Positions 24,848 through 36,607 of a DNA stretch of 64,000 nucleotides are shown one piece after another. Both the position numbers and the translations under genes were made by a program. A model generated the notes under the pieces. That model saw only the letters and a list, made by a program, of their open reading frames with translations. It did not search any database and was not told the origin of the DNA. Source of the stretch: Pseudonocardia broussonetiae (GTDB taxonomy: Bacteria > Actinomycetota > Actinomycetes > Mycobacteriales > Pseudonocardiaceae); contig NZ_CP053564.1 of the NCBI RefSeq assembly GCF_013155125.1, positions 2,425,501 to 2,489,500 on the forward strand. Reading direction: 5' to 3'. Numbering within the stretch: position 1 is the first letter of the stretch; each line of letters begins with the position of its first letter.

Positions 24848-25761
24848 CGACGACCGTGAAGGCGGATCTCCCCGCCCACGTCTTCGACGTCACCGCGAAC
24901 GTGCCGCTGATGCACCAGGTGGTGGTGGCCCAGCTGGCCGCCGCCCGCCAGGGCACGCACGACACGAAGACCCGCGGTGAGGTTCGCGGTGGCGGCAAGA
25001 AGCCGTACCGCCAGAAGGGCACCGGCCGCGCCCGCCAGGGCTCGACCCGCGCGCCGCAGTTCGCCGGCGGTGGCACGGTCCACGGCCCGACGCCGCGCGA
25101 CTACACCCAGAAGACGCCCAAGAAGATGAAGGCCGCCGCCCTGCGCGGCGCCCTCTCCGACCGGGCCCGCGCCGGCCGCGTGATCGTCGTCGACTCGCTC
25201 ACCACGGGTGACGCGCCGTCGACCAAGGCCGCGCGCAAGGCGATCGAGGGCCTCGTGAGCGACCCCGGGCACCGCGTGCTCGCCGTGGTCGGCCGCGAGG
25301 ACGTCGCGAGCCAGCTCAGCCTGCGCAACCTGCAGGCCGTGCACCTCATCGCGCCGGACCAGCTGAACACCTACGACGTGCTCGTCAACGACGTCGTGCT
25401 GTTCACCGAGGAGTCGCTCGAGACCTTCCTCGCCGGTCCGATCGCCGCGCCCACGCGGAAGTCGGCCGCCGCGGCCGAGCCGCAGACGCTGGTGAAGAAG
25501 GCCCCCGCCGCGCAGGCGGACGCGGCCGACGACACCGACGACGCGCCCTACGGCCCGCAGAGCCGCGCTCCGCTGGCCGACGGCTCGGCGCCCGAGGGCT
25601 TCCCCGTCAAGGGCAACGCGGACTCGATGCTCTACCACGTGCCGGGCAGCTCGTTCTACGCCCGCACCGTGGCCGAGGTCTGGTTCGCCACCGCCGAGGC
25701 CGCGGAGGCCGCCGGCTTCCAGCTGCCGCCGTCGCAGCGCGAGAAGGAGGAGGGCAAGTGA
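24844..25761 (+). CDS. rplD: 50S ribosomal protein L4 with extra C-terminal domain
   Basis: 305 aa against about 210-220 for the family. Residues 1-215 are a normal L4, including the exit-tunnel loop [30 protein letters not shown] region split around residue 50-75. An Ala/Lys/Asp linker follows, then an added domain (about 233-305) that is nearly the same as the end of L17 in this window, with the core [14 protein letters not shown]4 also represses S10 operons in enterobacteria, but no such activity can be read here. The start overlaps rplC (ATGA) and the end overlaps rplW (GTGA). Confidence 0.97.
   Translation: MTTTVKADLPAHVFDVTANVPLMHQVVVAQLAAARQGTHDTKTRGEVRGGGKKPYRQKGTGRARQGSTRAPQFAGGGTVHGPTPRDYTQKTPKKMKAAALRGALSDRARAGRVIVVDSLTTGDAPSTKAARKAIEGLVSDPGHRVLAVVGREDVASQLSLRNLQAVHLIAPDQLNTYDVLVNDVVLFTEESLETFLAGPIAAPTRKSAAAAEPQTLVKKAPAAQADAADDTDDAPYGPQSRAPLADGSAPEGFPVKGNADSMLYHVPGSSFYARTVAEVWFATAEAAEAAGFQLPPSQREKEEGK
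25540..25758 (+). repeat. Extra C-terminal domain of L4 (DNA copy shared with L17)
   Basis: This stretch encodes residues 233-305 of L4, from DAPYG to the stop. It is paralogous to 47931-48149 in rplQ. Over the 111-nt core (25609-25719 against 48003-48113) I count 98 identical bases and 33 of 37 identical residues. The pattern GN-x2-S-x2-YHVPGS-x-FY...F-x3-EAAEAAGF resembles Ada metal-binding/sunset-type domains, without the metal-binding Cys. Confidence 0.85.
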
Positions 25762-26060
25762 TCCCCGATCCGCGGGACATCCTGCTCGCTCCGGTCGTCT
25801 CCGAGAAGAGCTACGGGCTGCTCGAGGAGCGCCAGTACACCTTCCTCGTGAAGCCGGACGCGAACAAGACCGAGATCAAGATCGCTGTCGAGAAGGTGTT
25901 CGGCGTCAAGGTGCTCTCCGTGAACACCCTGAACCGCAACGGGAAGCGCAAGCGCTCCCGCACCGGCTACGGCAAGCGCAGGGACACGAAGCGCGCGATC
26001 GTCACGCTCTCCGAGGAGAGCCGGACGATCGACGTCTTCGGTGGCCGGGCAGGGGCGTAG
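25758..26060 (+). CDS. rplW: 50S ribosomal protein L23
   Basis: 100 aa, normal length. It lies at the polypeptide tunnel exit and forms the docking site for trigger factor and the signal recognition particle. It begins [23 protein letters not shown]; the [25 protein letters not shown] block and [12 protein letters not shown] loop are typical. The GTG start overlaps the rplD stop as GTGA. rplB follows after 3 bp. Confidence 0.97.
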   Translation: MIPDPRDILLAPVVSEKSYGLLEERQYTFLVKPDANKTEIKIAVEKVFGVKVLSVNTLNRNGKRKRSRTGYGKRRDTKRAIVTLSEESRTIDVFGGRAGA

Positions 26061-26063
26061 GAC

Positions 26064-26900
26064 ATGGGTATCCGCAAGTACAAGCCGACGACCCCCGGTC
26101 GCCGCGGCTCCAGCGTCTCGGACTTCGCCGAGATCACCCGGTCGACGCCGGAGAAGTCGCTGGTCCGCCCGCTGCACTCCAAGGGCGGCCGCAACGCCCA
26201 CGGGCGCATCACCACCCGTCACCAGGGCGGTGGCCACAAGCGCGCGTACCGGCTGATCGACTTCCGCCGGAACGACAAGGACGGCGTGCCGGCCCGGGTC
26301 GCCGAGATCGAGTACGACCCGAACCGCACCTCGCGGATCGCACTGCTGCACTACGCCGACGGCGAGAAGCGCTACATCATCGCGCCGGAGAAGCTGAAGC
26401 AGGGCGACAGGGTCGAGGCCGGTCCCCGTGCCGACATCAAGGTCGGCAACAACCTGCCGCTCCGCAACATCCCCACCGGCACCGTGATCCACGCGATCGA
26501 GCTCCGCCCCGGCGGCGGCGCGAAGATGGCGCGGTCCGCGGGCGCGAAGGTGCAGCTCGTCGCGAAGGACGGCCCGTACGCGCAGCTCCGGCTGCCCTCG
26601 GGCGAGATCCGCAACGTCGACGTGCGCTGCCGCGCCACGATCGGTGAGGTCGGCAACTCCGACCACTCCAACATCAACTGGGGCAAGGCCGGCCGCATGC
26701 GGTGGAAGGGCAAGCGCCCGACCGTCCGCGGTGTGGCCATGAACCCGGTCGACCACCCGCACGGTGGTGGTGAGGGCAAGACCTCCGGTGGTCGCCACCC
26801 GGTCAACCCCGCGGGCAAGCCCGAGGGCCGCACCCGCCGCACCAAGCCGTCCGACAAGTTGATCGTCCGCCGCCGCCGCACCGGCAAGAACAAGCGCTGA
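26064..26900 (+). CDS. rplB: 50S ribosomal protein L2
   Basis: 278 aa, normal length. It is a core 50S protein essential for subunit joining and peptidyl transfer. It begins [21 protein letters not shown], contains [19 protein letters not shown], and near the end the invariant [22 protein letters not shown] segment with its functional His. Short spacing on both sides places it inside the S10 operon. Confidence 0.98.
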   Translation: MGIRKYKPTTPGRRGSSVSDFAEITRSTPEKSLVRPLHSKGGRNAHGRITTRHQGGGHKRAYRLIDFRRNDKDGVPARVAEIEYDPNRTSRIALLHYADGEKRYIIAPEKLKQGDRVEAGPRADIKVGNNLPLRNIPTGTVIHAIELRPGGGAKMARSAGAKVQLVAKDGPYAQLRLPSGEIRNVDVRCRATIGEVGNSDHSNINWGKAGRMRWKGKRPTVRGVAMNPVDHPHGGGEGKTSGGRHPVNPAGKPEGRTRRTKPSDKLIVRRRRTGKNKR

Positions 26901-26915
26901 GCAGGGAGGTAAAAG

Positions 26916-27197
26916 ATGCCACGCAGCCTGAAGAAGGGCCCGTTCGTGGATGACCACCTGCTCAAGAAGGTGGACGTCCTCAACGAGTCGGGCAAGAAGA
27001 CCGTCATCCGGACCTGGTCCCGACGGTCGACCATCATCCCCGACATGATCGGGCACACGATCGCGGTGCACGACGGCCGCAAGCACGTGCCGGTGTTCGT
27101 GTCGGACTCGATGGTCGGCCACAAGCTGGGGGAGTTCGCGCCCACGCGGACCTTCCGGGGCCACATCAAGGACGACCGCAAGTCGCGCAGGCGCTGA
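26916..27197 (+). CDS. rpsS: 30S ribosomal protein S19
   Basis: 93 aa, normal length. It is a 30S head protein near the A-site finger, in complex with S13. It begins [20 protein letters not shown] and carries [28 protein letters not shown] and [19 protein letters not shown] precedes the ATG. Part of the S10 operon. Confidence 0.98.
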   Translation: MPRSLKKGPFVDDHLLKKVDVLNESGKKTVIRTWSRRSTIIPDMIGHTIAVHDGRKHVPVFVSDSMVGHKLGEFAPTRTFRGHIKDDRKSRRR

Positions 27198-27219
27198 GAC
27201 GGAGCAGGAGGAAGTGACC

Positions 27220-27635
27220 ATGGCTGACACAGCCGAAGGCACTGCCGCCGCGCCCGTCCGGGCGCGCGCGGTGGCGCGGTACGTGCACATGTCCCCGACG
27301 AAGGTGCGGCGCGTCGTCGCACTGATCAAGGGACGACCGGTCCAGGAGGCCCTCGACATCCTGCGGTTCTCGCCGCAGGCTGCCTGCGAGCCCCTGTACA
27401 AGGTGGTCGCCAGCGCGGCGGCCAACGCCCAGAACAACCTCGACCTGGACCCGGACACCCTCGTGGTGGCCGCGGCCATGGCCGACGAGGGCCCGACGCT
27501 CAAGCGCATCCGACCGCGGGCCCAGGGCCGCGCGTACCGGATCCGCAAGCGCACGAGCCACATCACCGTCGAGGTCGAGTCGCAGCCCGCCAAGAACGGG
27601 CGCGGCGCTCGTGGTGCGAAGGGGAGGACCCGCTA

Positions 27636-27636
<1 letters not shown>
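27220..27636 (+). CDS. rplV: 50S ribosomal protein L22
   Basis: 138 aa. Its beta-hairpin lines the exit tunnel and is a macrolide-resistance hotspot. Family segments: [34 protein letters not shown] and the tunnel hairpin ending [22 protein letters not shown] chose the ATG at 27220 (AGGAGG with 8-nt spacing) over the GTG at 27214, which has only 2 nt of spacing. A short basic tail follows the core. It overlaps rpsC by one base (TAATG). Confidence 0.97.
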
Positions 27637-28484
<848 letters not shown>

Positions 28485-28486
28485 CC

Positions 28487-28906
28487 ATGCTGATCCCCCG
28501 CAGGGTCAAGCACCGCAAGCAGCACCGTCCGCACCGCACCGGTGCGGCCTCGGGCGGCACCCGCGTGACGTTCGGTGAGTACGGCATCCAGGCCCTCGAG
28601 CCCGCCTACGTCACCAACCGGCAGATCGAGTCCGCCCGTATCGCCATCAACCGGCACATCAAGCGCGGCGGCAAGGTCTGGATCAACATCTTCCCGGACC
28701 GCCCGCTGACGAAGAAGCCGGCGGAGACCCGCATGGGTTCCGGCAAGGGCTCCCCCGAGAAGTGGGTGTCCAACGTGAAGCCGGGCCGGGTCCTGTTCGA
28801 GATGAGCTACCCGAACGAGCAGCTCGCCCGCGAGGCCCTGCGCCGCGCGATCCACAAGCTGCCCATGAAGTGCCGGATCGTGACCCGTGAGGGTGGTGAC
28901 ATCTGA
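28487..28906 (+). CDS. rplP: 50S ribosomal protein L16
   Basis: 139 aa, normal length. It helps organise the A-site tRNA region of the 50S subunit. It begins [24 protein letters not shown], followed by [22 protein letters not shown] and the conserved [12 protein letters not shown] loop. Its TGA overlaps the rpmC ATG (TGATG). Confidence 0.98.
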   Translation: MLIPRRVKHRKQHRPHRTGAASGGTRVTFGEYGIQALEPAYVTNRQIESARIAINRHIKRGGKVWINIFPDRPLTKKPAETRMGSGKGSPEKWVSNVKPGRVLFEMSYPNEQLAREALRRAIHKLPMKCRIVTREGGDI

Positions 28907-29148
28907 TGGCCGCGTCGACGACGACCGCCGCCGAGCTGCGCGAGCTCACCGACGAGGAGCTCGTGCTCCGCGTGCGTGAGGCCAAGGAGGAGCTGTTCAA
29001 CCTCCGCTTCCAGATGGCCACCGGGCAGCTGGACAACAACCGGCGGCTGCGTACCGTCCGGCACGACATCGCGCGGATCTACACGGTCATGCGCGAGCGC
29101 GAGCTGGGCCTGTCTGCCGCCCCGACCGAGGACGAGGGTGCGGCATGA
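28906..29148 (+). CDS. rpmC: 50S ribosomal protein L29
   Basis: 80 aa. A small two-helix protein at the tunnel exit, next to L23. The conserved core is [52 protein letters not shown] split over residues 10-62. A short acidic tail follows. Its 3' end overlaps the rpsQ start as ATGA. Confidence 0.97.
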   Translation: MAASTTTAAELRELTDEELVLRVREAKEELFNLRFQMATGQLDNNRRLRTVRHDIARIYTVMRERELGLSAAPTEDEGAA

Positions 29149-29432
29149 CCGACACGGCCAAGACGCCGCCCACTGAGGTGGAGCGGAACGAGCGCAAGAT
29201 CCGTGAGGGTCTCGTGGTCTCCGACAAGATGGCGAAGACGATCGTCGTCGTCGTCGAGGACCGCGTGAAGCACCGGATGTACGGCAAGGTCATCCGCCGG
29301 ACGACGAAGATCAAGGCGCACGACGAGGCCAACACGGCCGGCGTCGGCGACCGCGTCCGGCTGATGGAGACCCGCCCGCTGTCGGCCACCAAGCGCTGGC
29401 GCCTGGTGGAGATCCTGGAGAAGGCGAAGTGA
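29145..29432 (+). CDS. rpsQ: 30S ribosomal protein S17
   Basis: 95 aa. An OB-fold protein that binds 16S rRNA early in assembly. The core includes [24 protein letters not shown] and the [24 protein letters not shown] stretch. An N-terminal extension of about 20 residues is usual in actinobacteria. The ATG overlaps the rpmC stop, and the stop overlaps the rplN GTG as GTGA. Confidence 0.97.
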   Translation: MTDTAKTPPTEVERNERKIREGLVVSDKMAKTIVVVVEDRVKHRMYGKVIRRTTKIKAHDEANTAGVGDRVRLMETRPLSATKRWRLVEILEKAK

Positions 29433-29797
29433 TCCAGCAGGAGTCGCGACTGCGCGTCGCCGACAACACCGGTGCGAAGGAGATCCTCTGCATCCGGGTG
29501 CTGGGCGGTTCGGCTCGGCGCTACGCGGGGATCGGCGACACCATCGTCGCCACGGTGAAGGACGCCATCCCCGGAGCGGGGGTGAAGCGCGGTGACGTCG
29601 TCAAGGCCGTCATCGTGCGCACCGTCAAGGAGCGTCGCCGCCCGGATGGTTCCTACATCCGTTTCGACGAGAACGCCGCCGTGCTGATCAAGCCCGACGG
29701 CGAGCCGCGGGGGACCCGCATCTTCGGACCGGTCGGTCGCGAGCTCCGCGACAAGAAGTTCATGAAGATCATCTCCCTCGCGCCGGAGGTGCTGTAA
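29429..29797 (+). CDS. rplN: 50S ribosomal protein L14
   Basis: 122 aa, normal length. It lies at the subunit interface and is the docking site of the silencing factor RsfS. It begins [26 protein letters not shown] and ends REKKF-type: [19 protein letters not shown]. The GTG start is coupled to rpsQ. rplX follows after 3 bp. Confidence 0.98.
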   Translation: MIQQESRLRVADNTGAKEILCIRVLGGSARRYAGIGDTIVATVKDAIPGAGVKRGDVVKAVIVRTVKERRRPDGSYIRFDENAAVLIKPDGEPRGTRIFGPVGRELRDKKFMKIISLAPEVL

Positions 29798-29800
29798 CCC

Positions 29801-30127
29801 ATGAAGATCAAGAAGGGCGACACCGTCGTGGTGATCGCCGGCAAGGACAAGGGCGCGAAGGGCAAGGTCATCCAGGCCTACCCCGAGCGCGACCGCGTCC
29901 TGGTCGAGGGCGTGAACCGGATCAAGAAGCACACCCGGGTCAGCCAGAACCAGCGCGGCGCGCAGTCCGGCGGGATCGTCACGCAGGAGGCCGCCATCCA
30001 CGTCTCGAACGTGATGGTTGTCGACTCCGACGGCACCCCCACCCGGGTCGGCCGCCAGGTCACCCGCGACGACGAGGGCAAGCGCAGCAGCGTCCGCGTG
30101 GCCCGCAGCAACGGGAAGGAGATCTGA
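29801..30127 (+). CDS. rplX: 50S ribosomal protein L24
   Basis: 108 aa, normal length. An assembly-initiating 50S protein near the tunnel exit. The KOW motif region [20 protein letters not shown] is at the N-terminus, followed by [12 protein letters not shown] and the typical [19 protein letters not shown] block. rplE starts one base after its TGA. Confidence 0.97.
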   Translation: MKIKKGDTVVVIAGKDKGAKGKVIQAYPERDRVLVEGVNRIKKHTRVSQNQRGAQSGGIVTQEAAIHVSNVMVVDSDGTPTRVGRQVTRDDEGKRSSVRVARSNGKEI

Positions 30128-30128
30128 G

Positions 30129-30707
30129 GTGACTGCATCGACCGATACGGGCACCGAGAAGACCGTCCCGCGGCTCAAGCAGCGCTACCGCGACGAGATC
30201 GCGCCCCAGCTGCGCGAGCAGTTCGAGTACGCGAACGTCATGCAGATCCCGGGCGTCGTCAAGGTCGTCGTGAACATGGGTGTCGGCGACGCCGCCCGTG
30301 ACGCGAAGCTGATCGACGGCGCGCTGCGCGACCTGGCCACCATCACCGGCCAGAAGCCGCAGATGCGCCGGGCCACCAAGTCCATCGCGCAGTTCAAGCT
30401 GCGCGAGGGCATGCCGATCGGCGCGAAGGTCACCCTCCGCAGCGACCGGATGTGGGAGTTCCTGGACCGGCTGCTGACGATCGCGCTGCCGCGCATCCGT
30501 GACTTCCGCGGTCTCTCGGCCACGCAGTTCGACGGCCGGGGCAACTACACGTTCGGCCTGAACGAGCAGTCGATGTTCCACGAGATCGACCCCGACTCGA
30601 TCGACCGGCCGCGCGGCATGGACATCACGGTCGTCACCACGGCGACGACCGACGACGAGGGCCGTGCGCTGCTCCGCAAGCTCGGCTTCCCTTTCAAGGA
30701 GGCGTGA
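30129..30707 (+). CDS. rplE: 50S ribosomal protein L5
   Basis: 192 aa. It binds 5S rRNA and contacts the P-site tRNA and the 30S head. The GTG at 30129 gives [22 protein letters not shown], then the conserved [20 protein letters not shown] and [20 protein letters not shown] blocks. In-frame codons upstream lie inside rplX and were excluded. AAGGAGATCTGAG precedes the start. rpsN follows after 3 bp. Confidence 0.97.
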   Translation: MTASTDTGTEKTVPRLKQRYRDEIAPQLREQFEYANVMQIPGVVKVVVNMGVGDAARDAKLIDGALRDLATITGQKPQMRRATKSIAQFKLREGMPIGAKVTLRSDRMWEFLDRLLTIALPRIRDFRGLSATQFDGRGNYTFGLNEQSMFHEIDPDSIDRPRGMDITVVTTATTDDEGRALLRKLGFPFKEA

Positions 30708-30710
30708 GAC

Positions 30711-30896
30711 ATGGCCAAGAAGGCGCTCCGCATCAAGGCCGCGGCCGTTCCGAAGTTCAAGGTCCGCGGCTACACCCGCTGCCAGAAGTGCGGACGGCCC
30801 CGTGCCGTGCTGCGCAAGTTCGGCCTCTGCCGGATCTGCGTCCGCGAGATGGCGCACGCCGGCGAGCTGCCGGGTGTCCACAAGTCCTCCTGGTAG
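30711..30896 (+). CDS. rpsN: 30S ribosomal protein S14, zinc-binding (type Z)
   Basis: 61 aa. This short S14 form has an intact zinc ribbon: Cys24, Cys27, Cys40, Cys43 (RCQKCG and CRICVREMA). Actinobacteria often carry a second, zinc-free S14 elsewhere that is induced under zinc starvation; none is in this window. GGAGGCGTGAG precedes the ATG. A 9-bp hairpin separates it from rpsH. Confidence 0.98.
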   Translation: MAKKALRIKAAAVPKFKVRGYTRCQKCGRPRAVLRKFGLCRICVREMAHAGELPGVHKSSW

Positions 30897-30918
30897 TACC
30901 CCTCCAGATCGTCACAGG

Positions 30919-30940
30919 CCCCCGGGCGCCAGCCCGGGGG
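30919..30940 (+). terminator. Hairpin between rpsN and rpsH
   Basis: A perfect 9-bp stem (30919-30927 with 30932-30940) with loop GCCA sits in the 72-bp gap. Since the spc genes continue directly, it is more likely an attenuator or processing/stability element than a full stop. In E. coli the S8 regulatory site lies nearby, but no S8-type motif is claimed here. Confidence 0.5.
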
Positions 30941-30968
30941 AACCAGGCGGGAAAGCAGTGACGTCACC

Positions 30969-31367
30969 ATGACGATGACCGATCCCATCGCGGACATGCT
31001 CACGCGTCTCCGCAACGCCAACTCGGCGTACCACGACCGCGTGGTCATGCCGCACTCCAAGCTCAAGGTGTCGATCGCCGAGATCCTCCAGCGCGAGGGC
31101 TACATCGCGTCGCACTCCGTCGAGGACGCCGAGGTCGGCAAGTCCCTGGTCATCGAGCTGAAGTACGGGCGCAACCGCGAGCGGAGCATCGCCGGCCTGC
31201 GCCGGGTCTCCAAGCCCGGTCTGCGCGTCTACGCCAAGTCCACGAACCTGCCCCGCGTTCTCGGCGGGCTGGGCGTGGCCATCATCTCGACATCCGCCGG
31301 TCTCCAGACCGAGCGGCAGGCGCACAAGAACGGCGTGGGCGGGGAAGTCCTCGCCTACGTCTGGTGA
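30969..31367 (+). CDS. rpsH: 30S ribosomal protein S8
   Basis: 132 aa, normal length. It binds the central domain of 16S rRNA and is a known translational repressor of spc operons. It begins [23 protein letters not shown] and ends in the conserved [11 protein letters not shown]; the [14 protein letters not shown] segment is typical. rplF follows after 13 bp. Confidence 0.98.
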   Translation: MTMTDPIADMLTRLRNANSAYHDRVVMPHSKLKVSIAEILQREGYIASHSVEDAEVGKSLVIELKYGRNRERSIAGLRRVSKPGLRVYAKSTNLPRVLGGLGVAIISTSAGLQTERQAHKNGVGGEVLAYVW

Positions 31368-31380
31368 GGGGGTAGGAACC

Positions 31381-31920
31381 ATGTCCCGAATCGGGAAGCT
31401 GCCCATCACCGTGCCCTCCGGCGTGGACGTCAGCATCGACGGCCGCACGGTGACGGTGAAGGGGCCCAAGGGCACTCTGTCGCACACCGTGATCGAGCCG
31501 ATCACGATCGAGCGCGACGACACGGGTGCCGTCGTCGTCAAGCGCCCGGACGAGGAGCGCAAGAGCAAGGCCTACCACGGCCTCTCGCGCACCCTCGTGA
31601 ACAACCTCTTCGTCGGCGTCACCGCCGGCTACGAGAAGAAGCTGGAGATCCACGGCGTCGGTTACCGCGTGGCGCTCAAGGGCAACACGCTGGAGTTCGC
31701 GCTCGGGTTCAGCCACCCGGTCGTCATCCCGGCGCCCGAGGGCATCACCTTCGCGGTCGAGACCCCCACGCGGTTCTCGGTCTCCGGCATCGACAAGCAG
31801 CTGGTCGGCGAGGTCGCCGCCAATATCCGCAAGCTGCGCAAGCCCGACCCGTACAAGGGCAAGGGCGTGCGCTACGCCGGCGAGGTCATCCGCCGCAAGG
31901 TCGGGAAGACGGGTAAGTAA
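31381..31920 (+). CDS. rplF: 50S ribosomal protein L6
   Basis: 179 aa, normal length. It lies near the sarcin-ricin loop and the factor-binding site. It begins [20 protein letters not shown]; the duplicated L6 fold is visible, and the C-terminal signature [25 protein letters not shown] is present in two adjacent parts. Its TAA overlaps the rplR ATG (TAATG). Confidence 0.98.
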   Translation: MSRIGKLPITVPSGVDVSIDGRTVTVKGPKGTLSHTVIEPITIERDDTGAVVVKRPDEERKSKAYHGLSRTLVNNLFVGVTAGYEKKLEIHGVGYRVALKGNTLEFALGFSHPVVIPAPEGITFAVETPTRFSVSGIDKQLVGEVAANIRKLRKPDPYKGKGVRYAGEVIRRKVGKTGK

Positions 31921-32324
31921 TGGCCGACACGATTTCCGCGGCCGCCAAGAAGCGGACCGCCTCCCAGGTGTCCAGCAAGCGCCGCGTCTCGCGCACCCGC
32001 CGGCACGCCCGGCTGCGCAAGAAGGTCAGCGGCAGCCCCGAGCGCCCGCGCCTCGCGGTCAACCGCAGCGCACGGCACATCGTCGTCCAGCTCATCGACG
32101 ACCTCGCCGGCCGCACGCTGGCCTCGGCGTCCACGATGGAGGCCGACGTCCGCGCGCTCGACGGCGACAAGAAGGCCCGCGCGGCCAAGGTCGGCGAGCT
32201 CGTGGCCGCCCGCGCCCGCGAGGCCGGCGTCACGGCCGTCGTGTTCGACCGCGGTGGCTACGGCTACCACGGCCGGATCGCGGCCCTGGCCGACGCCGCC
32301 CGCGAGGGCGGTCTGGAGTTCTGA
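31920..32324 (+). CDS. rplR: 50S ribosomal protein L18
   Basis: 134 aa. It binds 5S rRNA with L5 and L25. A basic N-terminus ([19 protein letters not shown]) is followed by [20 protein letters not shown] and ends [28 protein letters not shown] over the last 28 residues. Coupled to rplF by a one-base overlap. Confidence 0.98.
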   Translation: MADTISAAAKKRTASQVSSKRRVSRTRRHARLRKKVSGSPERPRLAVNRSARHIVVQLIDDLAGRTLASASTMEADVRALDGDKKARAAKVGELVAARAREAGVTAVVFDRGGYGYHGRIAALADAAREGGLEF

Positions 32325-32352
32325 TGATGATTCACACGGAAGGGAACGTCTG

Positions 32353-33000
32353 ATGCCGGGACGCGCACGGCGTGACGGCGGGGGGCCCAGCAGCGGGCCC
32401 GGTGGCGAGCGCTCGAACTCGGGCGACCGCCGCGACCGCCGCGACGGAGGCCGTGGCGGGGCGGCCCAGGACAAGACCCCGTACATCGAGCGGCTGGTCA
32501 CGATCAACCGCGTCGCCAAGGTCGTCAAGGGCGGTCGGCGCTTCAGCTTCACCGCGCTGATGATCGTCGGCGACGGCGACGGCCTGGTGGGCGTCGGCTA
32601 CGGCAAGGCCAAGGAGGTGCCCGCGGCGATCGCCAAGGGTGTGGAGGAGGCGAAGAAGAACTTCTTCCGCGTCCCCCGCATCGGCGGCACGATCGTCCAC
32701 CGGGTGCAGGGCGAGGCCGCTGCCGGCGTCGTCCTCCTCCGCCCGGCGAGCCCCGGTACCGGCGTCATCGCCGGTGGCCCGGTGCGCGCCGTGCTGGAGT
32801 GCGCCGGGATCCACGACATCCTCTCCAAGAGCCTGGGCTCCGACAACGCGATCAACGTCGTCCACGCGACGATCGCCGCGTTGAAGATGATCCAGCGCCC
32901 CGAGGAGGTGGCGGCCCGCCGTGGCCTGCCGCTCGAGGACGTCGCCCCGGCCCAGATGATGCGGGCGCGTGCGGAAGCCGCGCAGGCGGCGAGGGCCTGA
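32353..33000 (+). CDS. rpsE: 30S ribosomal protein S5 with RG-rich N-terminal extension
   Basis: 215 aa, longer than the E. coli form. S5 takes part in decoding accuracy and the mRNA entry channel helicase. The first 40 residues are rich in Arg, Gly and Asp ([21 protein letters not shown]). The double-stranded-RNA-binding domain starts at about 44 ([21 protein letters not shown]), followed by [19 protein letters not shown]. The ATG at 32353 follows GGAAGGGAA. rpmD overlaps by one base. Confidence 0.97.
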   Translation: MPGRARRDGGGPSSGPGGERSNSGDRRDRRDGGRGGAAQDKTPYIERLVTINRVAKVVKGGRRFSFTALMIVGDGDGLVGVGYGKAKEVPAAIAKGVEEAKKNFFRVPRIGGTIVHRVQGEAAAGVVLLRPASPGTGVIAGGPVRAVLECAGIHDILSKSLGSDNAINVVHATIAALKMIQRPEEVAARRGLPLEDVAPAQMMRARAEAAQAARA

Positions 33001-33185
33001 TGGCGAAGCTGATCATCACCCAGCGCAAGAGCGTCATCGGCGCCAAGGCCAACCAGCGCGCCACCATGCTCTCGCTCGGCCTGCGCAAGATCCGGCAGAC
33101 CGTCGAGAAGGACGACACCCCCCAGGTGCGCGGCATGGTCCACACCGTGCGCCACCTGGTCACGGTCGAGGAGGTGAACTCGTGA
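33000..33185 (+). CDS. rpmD: 50S ribosomal protein L30
   Basis: 61 aa, normal length for the short bacterial L30. It contains [20 protein letters not shown] and the [23 protein letters not shown] region. It starts by a TGATG overlap with rpsE and ends by a GTGA overlap with rplO, so all three are coupled. This frame continues upstream inside rpsE, but the L30 family start is at 33000. Confidence 0.97.
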   Translation: MAKLIITQRKSVIGAKANQRATMLSLGLRKIRQTVEKDDTPQVRGMVHTVRHLVTVEEVNS

Positions 33186-33637
33186 GCGAGTCCACGATCA
33201 AGATCCACCACCTGCGCCCCGCGCCGGGTGCCAAGACCGCCAAGACCCGCGTCGGACGCGGTGAGGGCGGCAAGGGCGGCAAGACCGCCGGCCGCGGTAC
33301 CAAGGGCACCCGCGCCCGCAAGGGCGTGCCCGCGGGCTTCGAGGGCGGGCAGATGCCGCTGCACATGCGGCTGCCCAAGCTCAAGGGGTTCCGCAACCGG
33401 TTCCGCGTGGAGTTCCAGGTCGTCAACGTCGGCGACCTGGCCACCCTGTTCCCGCAGGGCGGCACCGTCGGCCCCGACGAGCTCGTCGAGGCCGGTGCCG
33501 TGCGCCGCAACCAGCCCGTCAAGGTGCTGGGCAACGGTGACCTGGACGGCGTCGCGCTCACGGTGAGCGCGCACGCGTTCTCCGGCAGCGCCCGCGACAA
33601 GATCGCGGCAGCAGGCGGGTCCGTCACCGAGCTGTGA
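33182..33637 (+). CDS. rplO: 50S ribosomal protein L15
   Basis: 151 aa, normal length. A late-assembly 50S protein that threads a long Gly/Arg/Lys-rich N-terminal arm ([20 protein letters not shown]) into 23S rRNA. The globular part begins near [19 protein letters not shown]. The GTG start overlaps the rpmD stop. It is the last ribosomal gene of this cluster and is followed by a hairpin. Confidence 0.97.
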   Translation: MSESTIKIHHLRPAPGAKTAKTRVGRGEGGKGGKTAGRGTKGTRARKGVPAGFEGGQMPLHMRLPKLKGFRNRFRVEFQVVNVGDLATLFPQGGTVGPDELVEAGAVRRNQPVKVLGNGDLDGVALTVSAHAFSGSARDKIAAAGGSVTEL

Positions 33638-33649
33638 CTCCCGTTCGGT

Positions 33650-33677
33650 GCGGACCGGCGCCATCGCGCCGGTCCGT
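33650..33677 (+). terminator. Hairpin between rplO and secY
   Basis: A 12-bp stem (33650-33661 with 33666-33677, one terminal G-U pair) and loop CATC start 13 nt after the rplO stop. It probably reduces read-through from the ribosomal genes into secY. Confidence 0.65.
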
Positions 33678-33702
33678 GCCGTGGGGGCGGCACAGCCGCT
33701 GT

Positions 33703-33708
33703 TAGGGT
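33703..33708 (+). promoter_or_regulatory. Possible -10 box for secY-adk-map
   Basis: TAGGGT fits TANNNT and follows the rplO-secY hairpin. No good -35 was found at 16-19 bp. It would give a leader of about 70 nt with AGGAGG before the secY start. Confidence 0.35.
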
Positions 33709-33784
33709 TCCTGCGCGGTGCGCCCGATGGGCCCGCTGCGGCAGCCCGCGACGCGGGGGCCACCAGTACAGGAGGATCACACCA

Positions 33785-35101
<1,317 letters not shown>

Positions 35102-35146
35102 CGTCCGTCGGGTCAACTGAACTCCAGCAGGGAAAGGCGGGTTCGC

Positions 35147-35695
35147 GTGCGACTCGTTCTGGTCGGTCCGCCGGGCGCGGGCAAGGGCACTCAGGCGGAG
35201 CGGATGGCGGCGCGGCTCGACGTGCCGCACATCTCCACCGGGGACCTGTTCCGGGCGAACCTCAAAGAGGAGACCCCGCTCGGCGTCGAGGCCAAGCGCT
35301 ACATGGACGCCGGCGACCTCGTCCCCGACGAGGTGACGGTCGCGATGGTCCGGGAGCGCCTCACCGAGCCCGACGCCGCGAAGGGCTTCATCCTCGACGG
35401 CTTCCCGCGCACCGCCCCGCAGGCGGAGTCGCTGGCCGGGCTGCTCGAGGAGCAGGGCCTGCAGCTCGACGCCGTCGTGGAGTTCGTCGTCCCCGACGAG
35501 GTCGTCGTGGCGCGGCTGATGGGCCGCGGCCGCAGCGACGACACCGAGGACGTCATCATCCGTCGCCAGCAGGTCTACCGGGACGACACCGCCCCGCTCC
35601 TCGCCTTCTACGCCGACCGGCTCATCCGCGTCGACGCCGTCGGAACCGTCGAGGAGATCACCGAGCGGGTGTTCGACGCCCTGCCCACGCCGTGA
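35147..35695 (+). CDS. adk: Adenylate kinase
   Basis: 182 aa. It converts ATP + AMP to 2 ADP in the cytoplasm. The P-loop GPPGAGKGT is at 7-15, then the AMP-binding region [12 protein letters not shown] and [12 protein letters not shown]. This is the short-LID form typical of actinobacteria: no zinc-finger insertion, and GRGRSDD where the LID would be. The GTG start follows AGGGAAAGG. Its TGA overlaps a GTG that can start map. Confidence 0.97.
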   Translation: MRLVLVGPPGAGKGTQAERMAARLDVPHISTGDLFRANLKEETPLGVEAKRYMDAGDLVPDEVTVAMVRERLTEPDAAKGFILDGFPRTAPQAESLAGLLEEQGLQLDAVVEFVVPDEVVVARLMGRGRSDDTEDVIIRRQQVYRDDTAPLLAFYADRLIRVDAVGTVEEITERVFDALPTP

Positions 35696-36519
35696 GCGGC
35701 GGGCGCGGCGGGGTACGGGGGCTGGTGAACCGCTTGCGCGGCCGTGACATCGAGCTGAAGACGCCGGGCGAGCTGGAGGCCATGCGGGCCGCCGGCGCGC
35801 TCGTCGCCCGCACGCTCGTGGCGGTCGTCGAGCTGGCGAAGCCGGGCGTCAGCACCGCCGAGCTCGACGCGCTGGCCGAGCAGACGATCCGGGACGGCGG
35901 CGCCGTCCCCTCGTTCCTGGGCTACCACGGCTTCCCGGCCTCGATCTGCGCCTCGGTGAACGAGCAGATCGTGCACGGGATCCCGTCGGCGTCGGCGGTG
36001 CTCGCCGACGGCGACCTCATCTCGGTGGACTGCGGCGCGATCCTCGAGGGCTGGCACGGCGACGCCGCGGTCACGATCCCGATCGGGGCCGTGTCCGAGG
36101 CCGACCTCAAGCTGTCGGCGGCCTGCGAGGCCGCGCTGCACGCCGGGATCGCCGCGGTGCGGCCCGGCGGGCGGCTCACCGACATCTCGCACGCGGTGCA
36201 GGAGGCGTGCGAGGAGGCCGGGCGCCGCGACGGCGTGCCCTACGGCATCGTCGCGGAGTACGGCGGCCACGGCATCGGCACCTCGATGCACATGGACCCG
36301 TTCCTGCCCAACCACGGCGAGCCCGGCCAGGGCCCGCGCCTGCGGGCCGGGATGGCGCTGGCGGTGGAGCCGATGCTCACCGGCGGCGACCCGGAGACCC
36401 TGGAGCTGGCCGACGGCTGGACCGTCGTCACCGCCGACGGGAGCCGGGCCGTGCACTGGGAGCACAGCGTCGCCATCACCGAGGACGGCCCGCGGATCCT
36501 CACGCTGCCCGTGAGCTGA
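35692..36519 (+). CDS. map: Methionine aminopeptidase, type I
   Basis: 275 aa from the GTG that overlaps the adk stop (GTGA). An alternative GTG at 35725 (264 aa) begins [20 protein letters not shown] and also fits the family. It removes the N-terminal Met from new proteins using two metal ions. Metal ligands are visible in [18 protein letters not shown] (two Asp), [14 protein letters not shown] (His), MALAVEPML (Glu) and the C-terminal [14 protein letters not shown] (Glu region). [20 protein letters not shown] is conserved. Third gene of the secY-adk-map unit. Confidence 0.95.
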   Translation: MSGGRGGVRGLVNRLRGRDIELKTPGELEAMRAAGALVARTLVAVVELAKPGVSTAELDALAEQTIRDGGAVPSFLGYHGFPASICASVNEQIVHGIPSASAVLADGDLISVDCGAILEGWHGDAAVTIPIGAVSEADLKLSAACEAALHAGIAAVRPGGRLTDISHAVQEACEEAGRRDGVPYGIVAEYGGHGIGTSMHMDPFLPNHGEPGQGPRLRAGMALAVEPMLTGGDPETLELADGWTVVTADGSRAVHWEHSVAITEDGPRILTLPVS

Positions 36520-36595
36520 CCCGGCTGAATCGGTCGAGGCCCGTCCGTGACCCGACACTGATCACACGGCGGGTCCCCTCGTCGTGGCGCTGGGC

Positions 36596-36607
36596 TAGGT
36601 TCCCGCC
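36596..36607 (+). promoter_or_regulatory. Leaderless promoter of pntAA
   Basis: TAGGTT (36596-36601, TANNNT) ends 6 nt before the ATG at 36608, and no ribosome-binding site precedes the ATG. That spacing puts the transcript start at or next to the A of ATG, the pattern of actinobacterial leaderless genes. Confidence 0.6.
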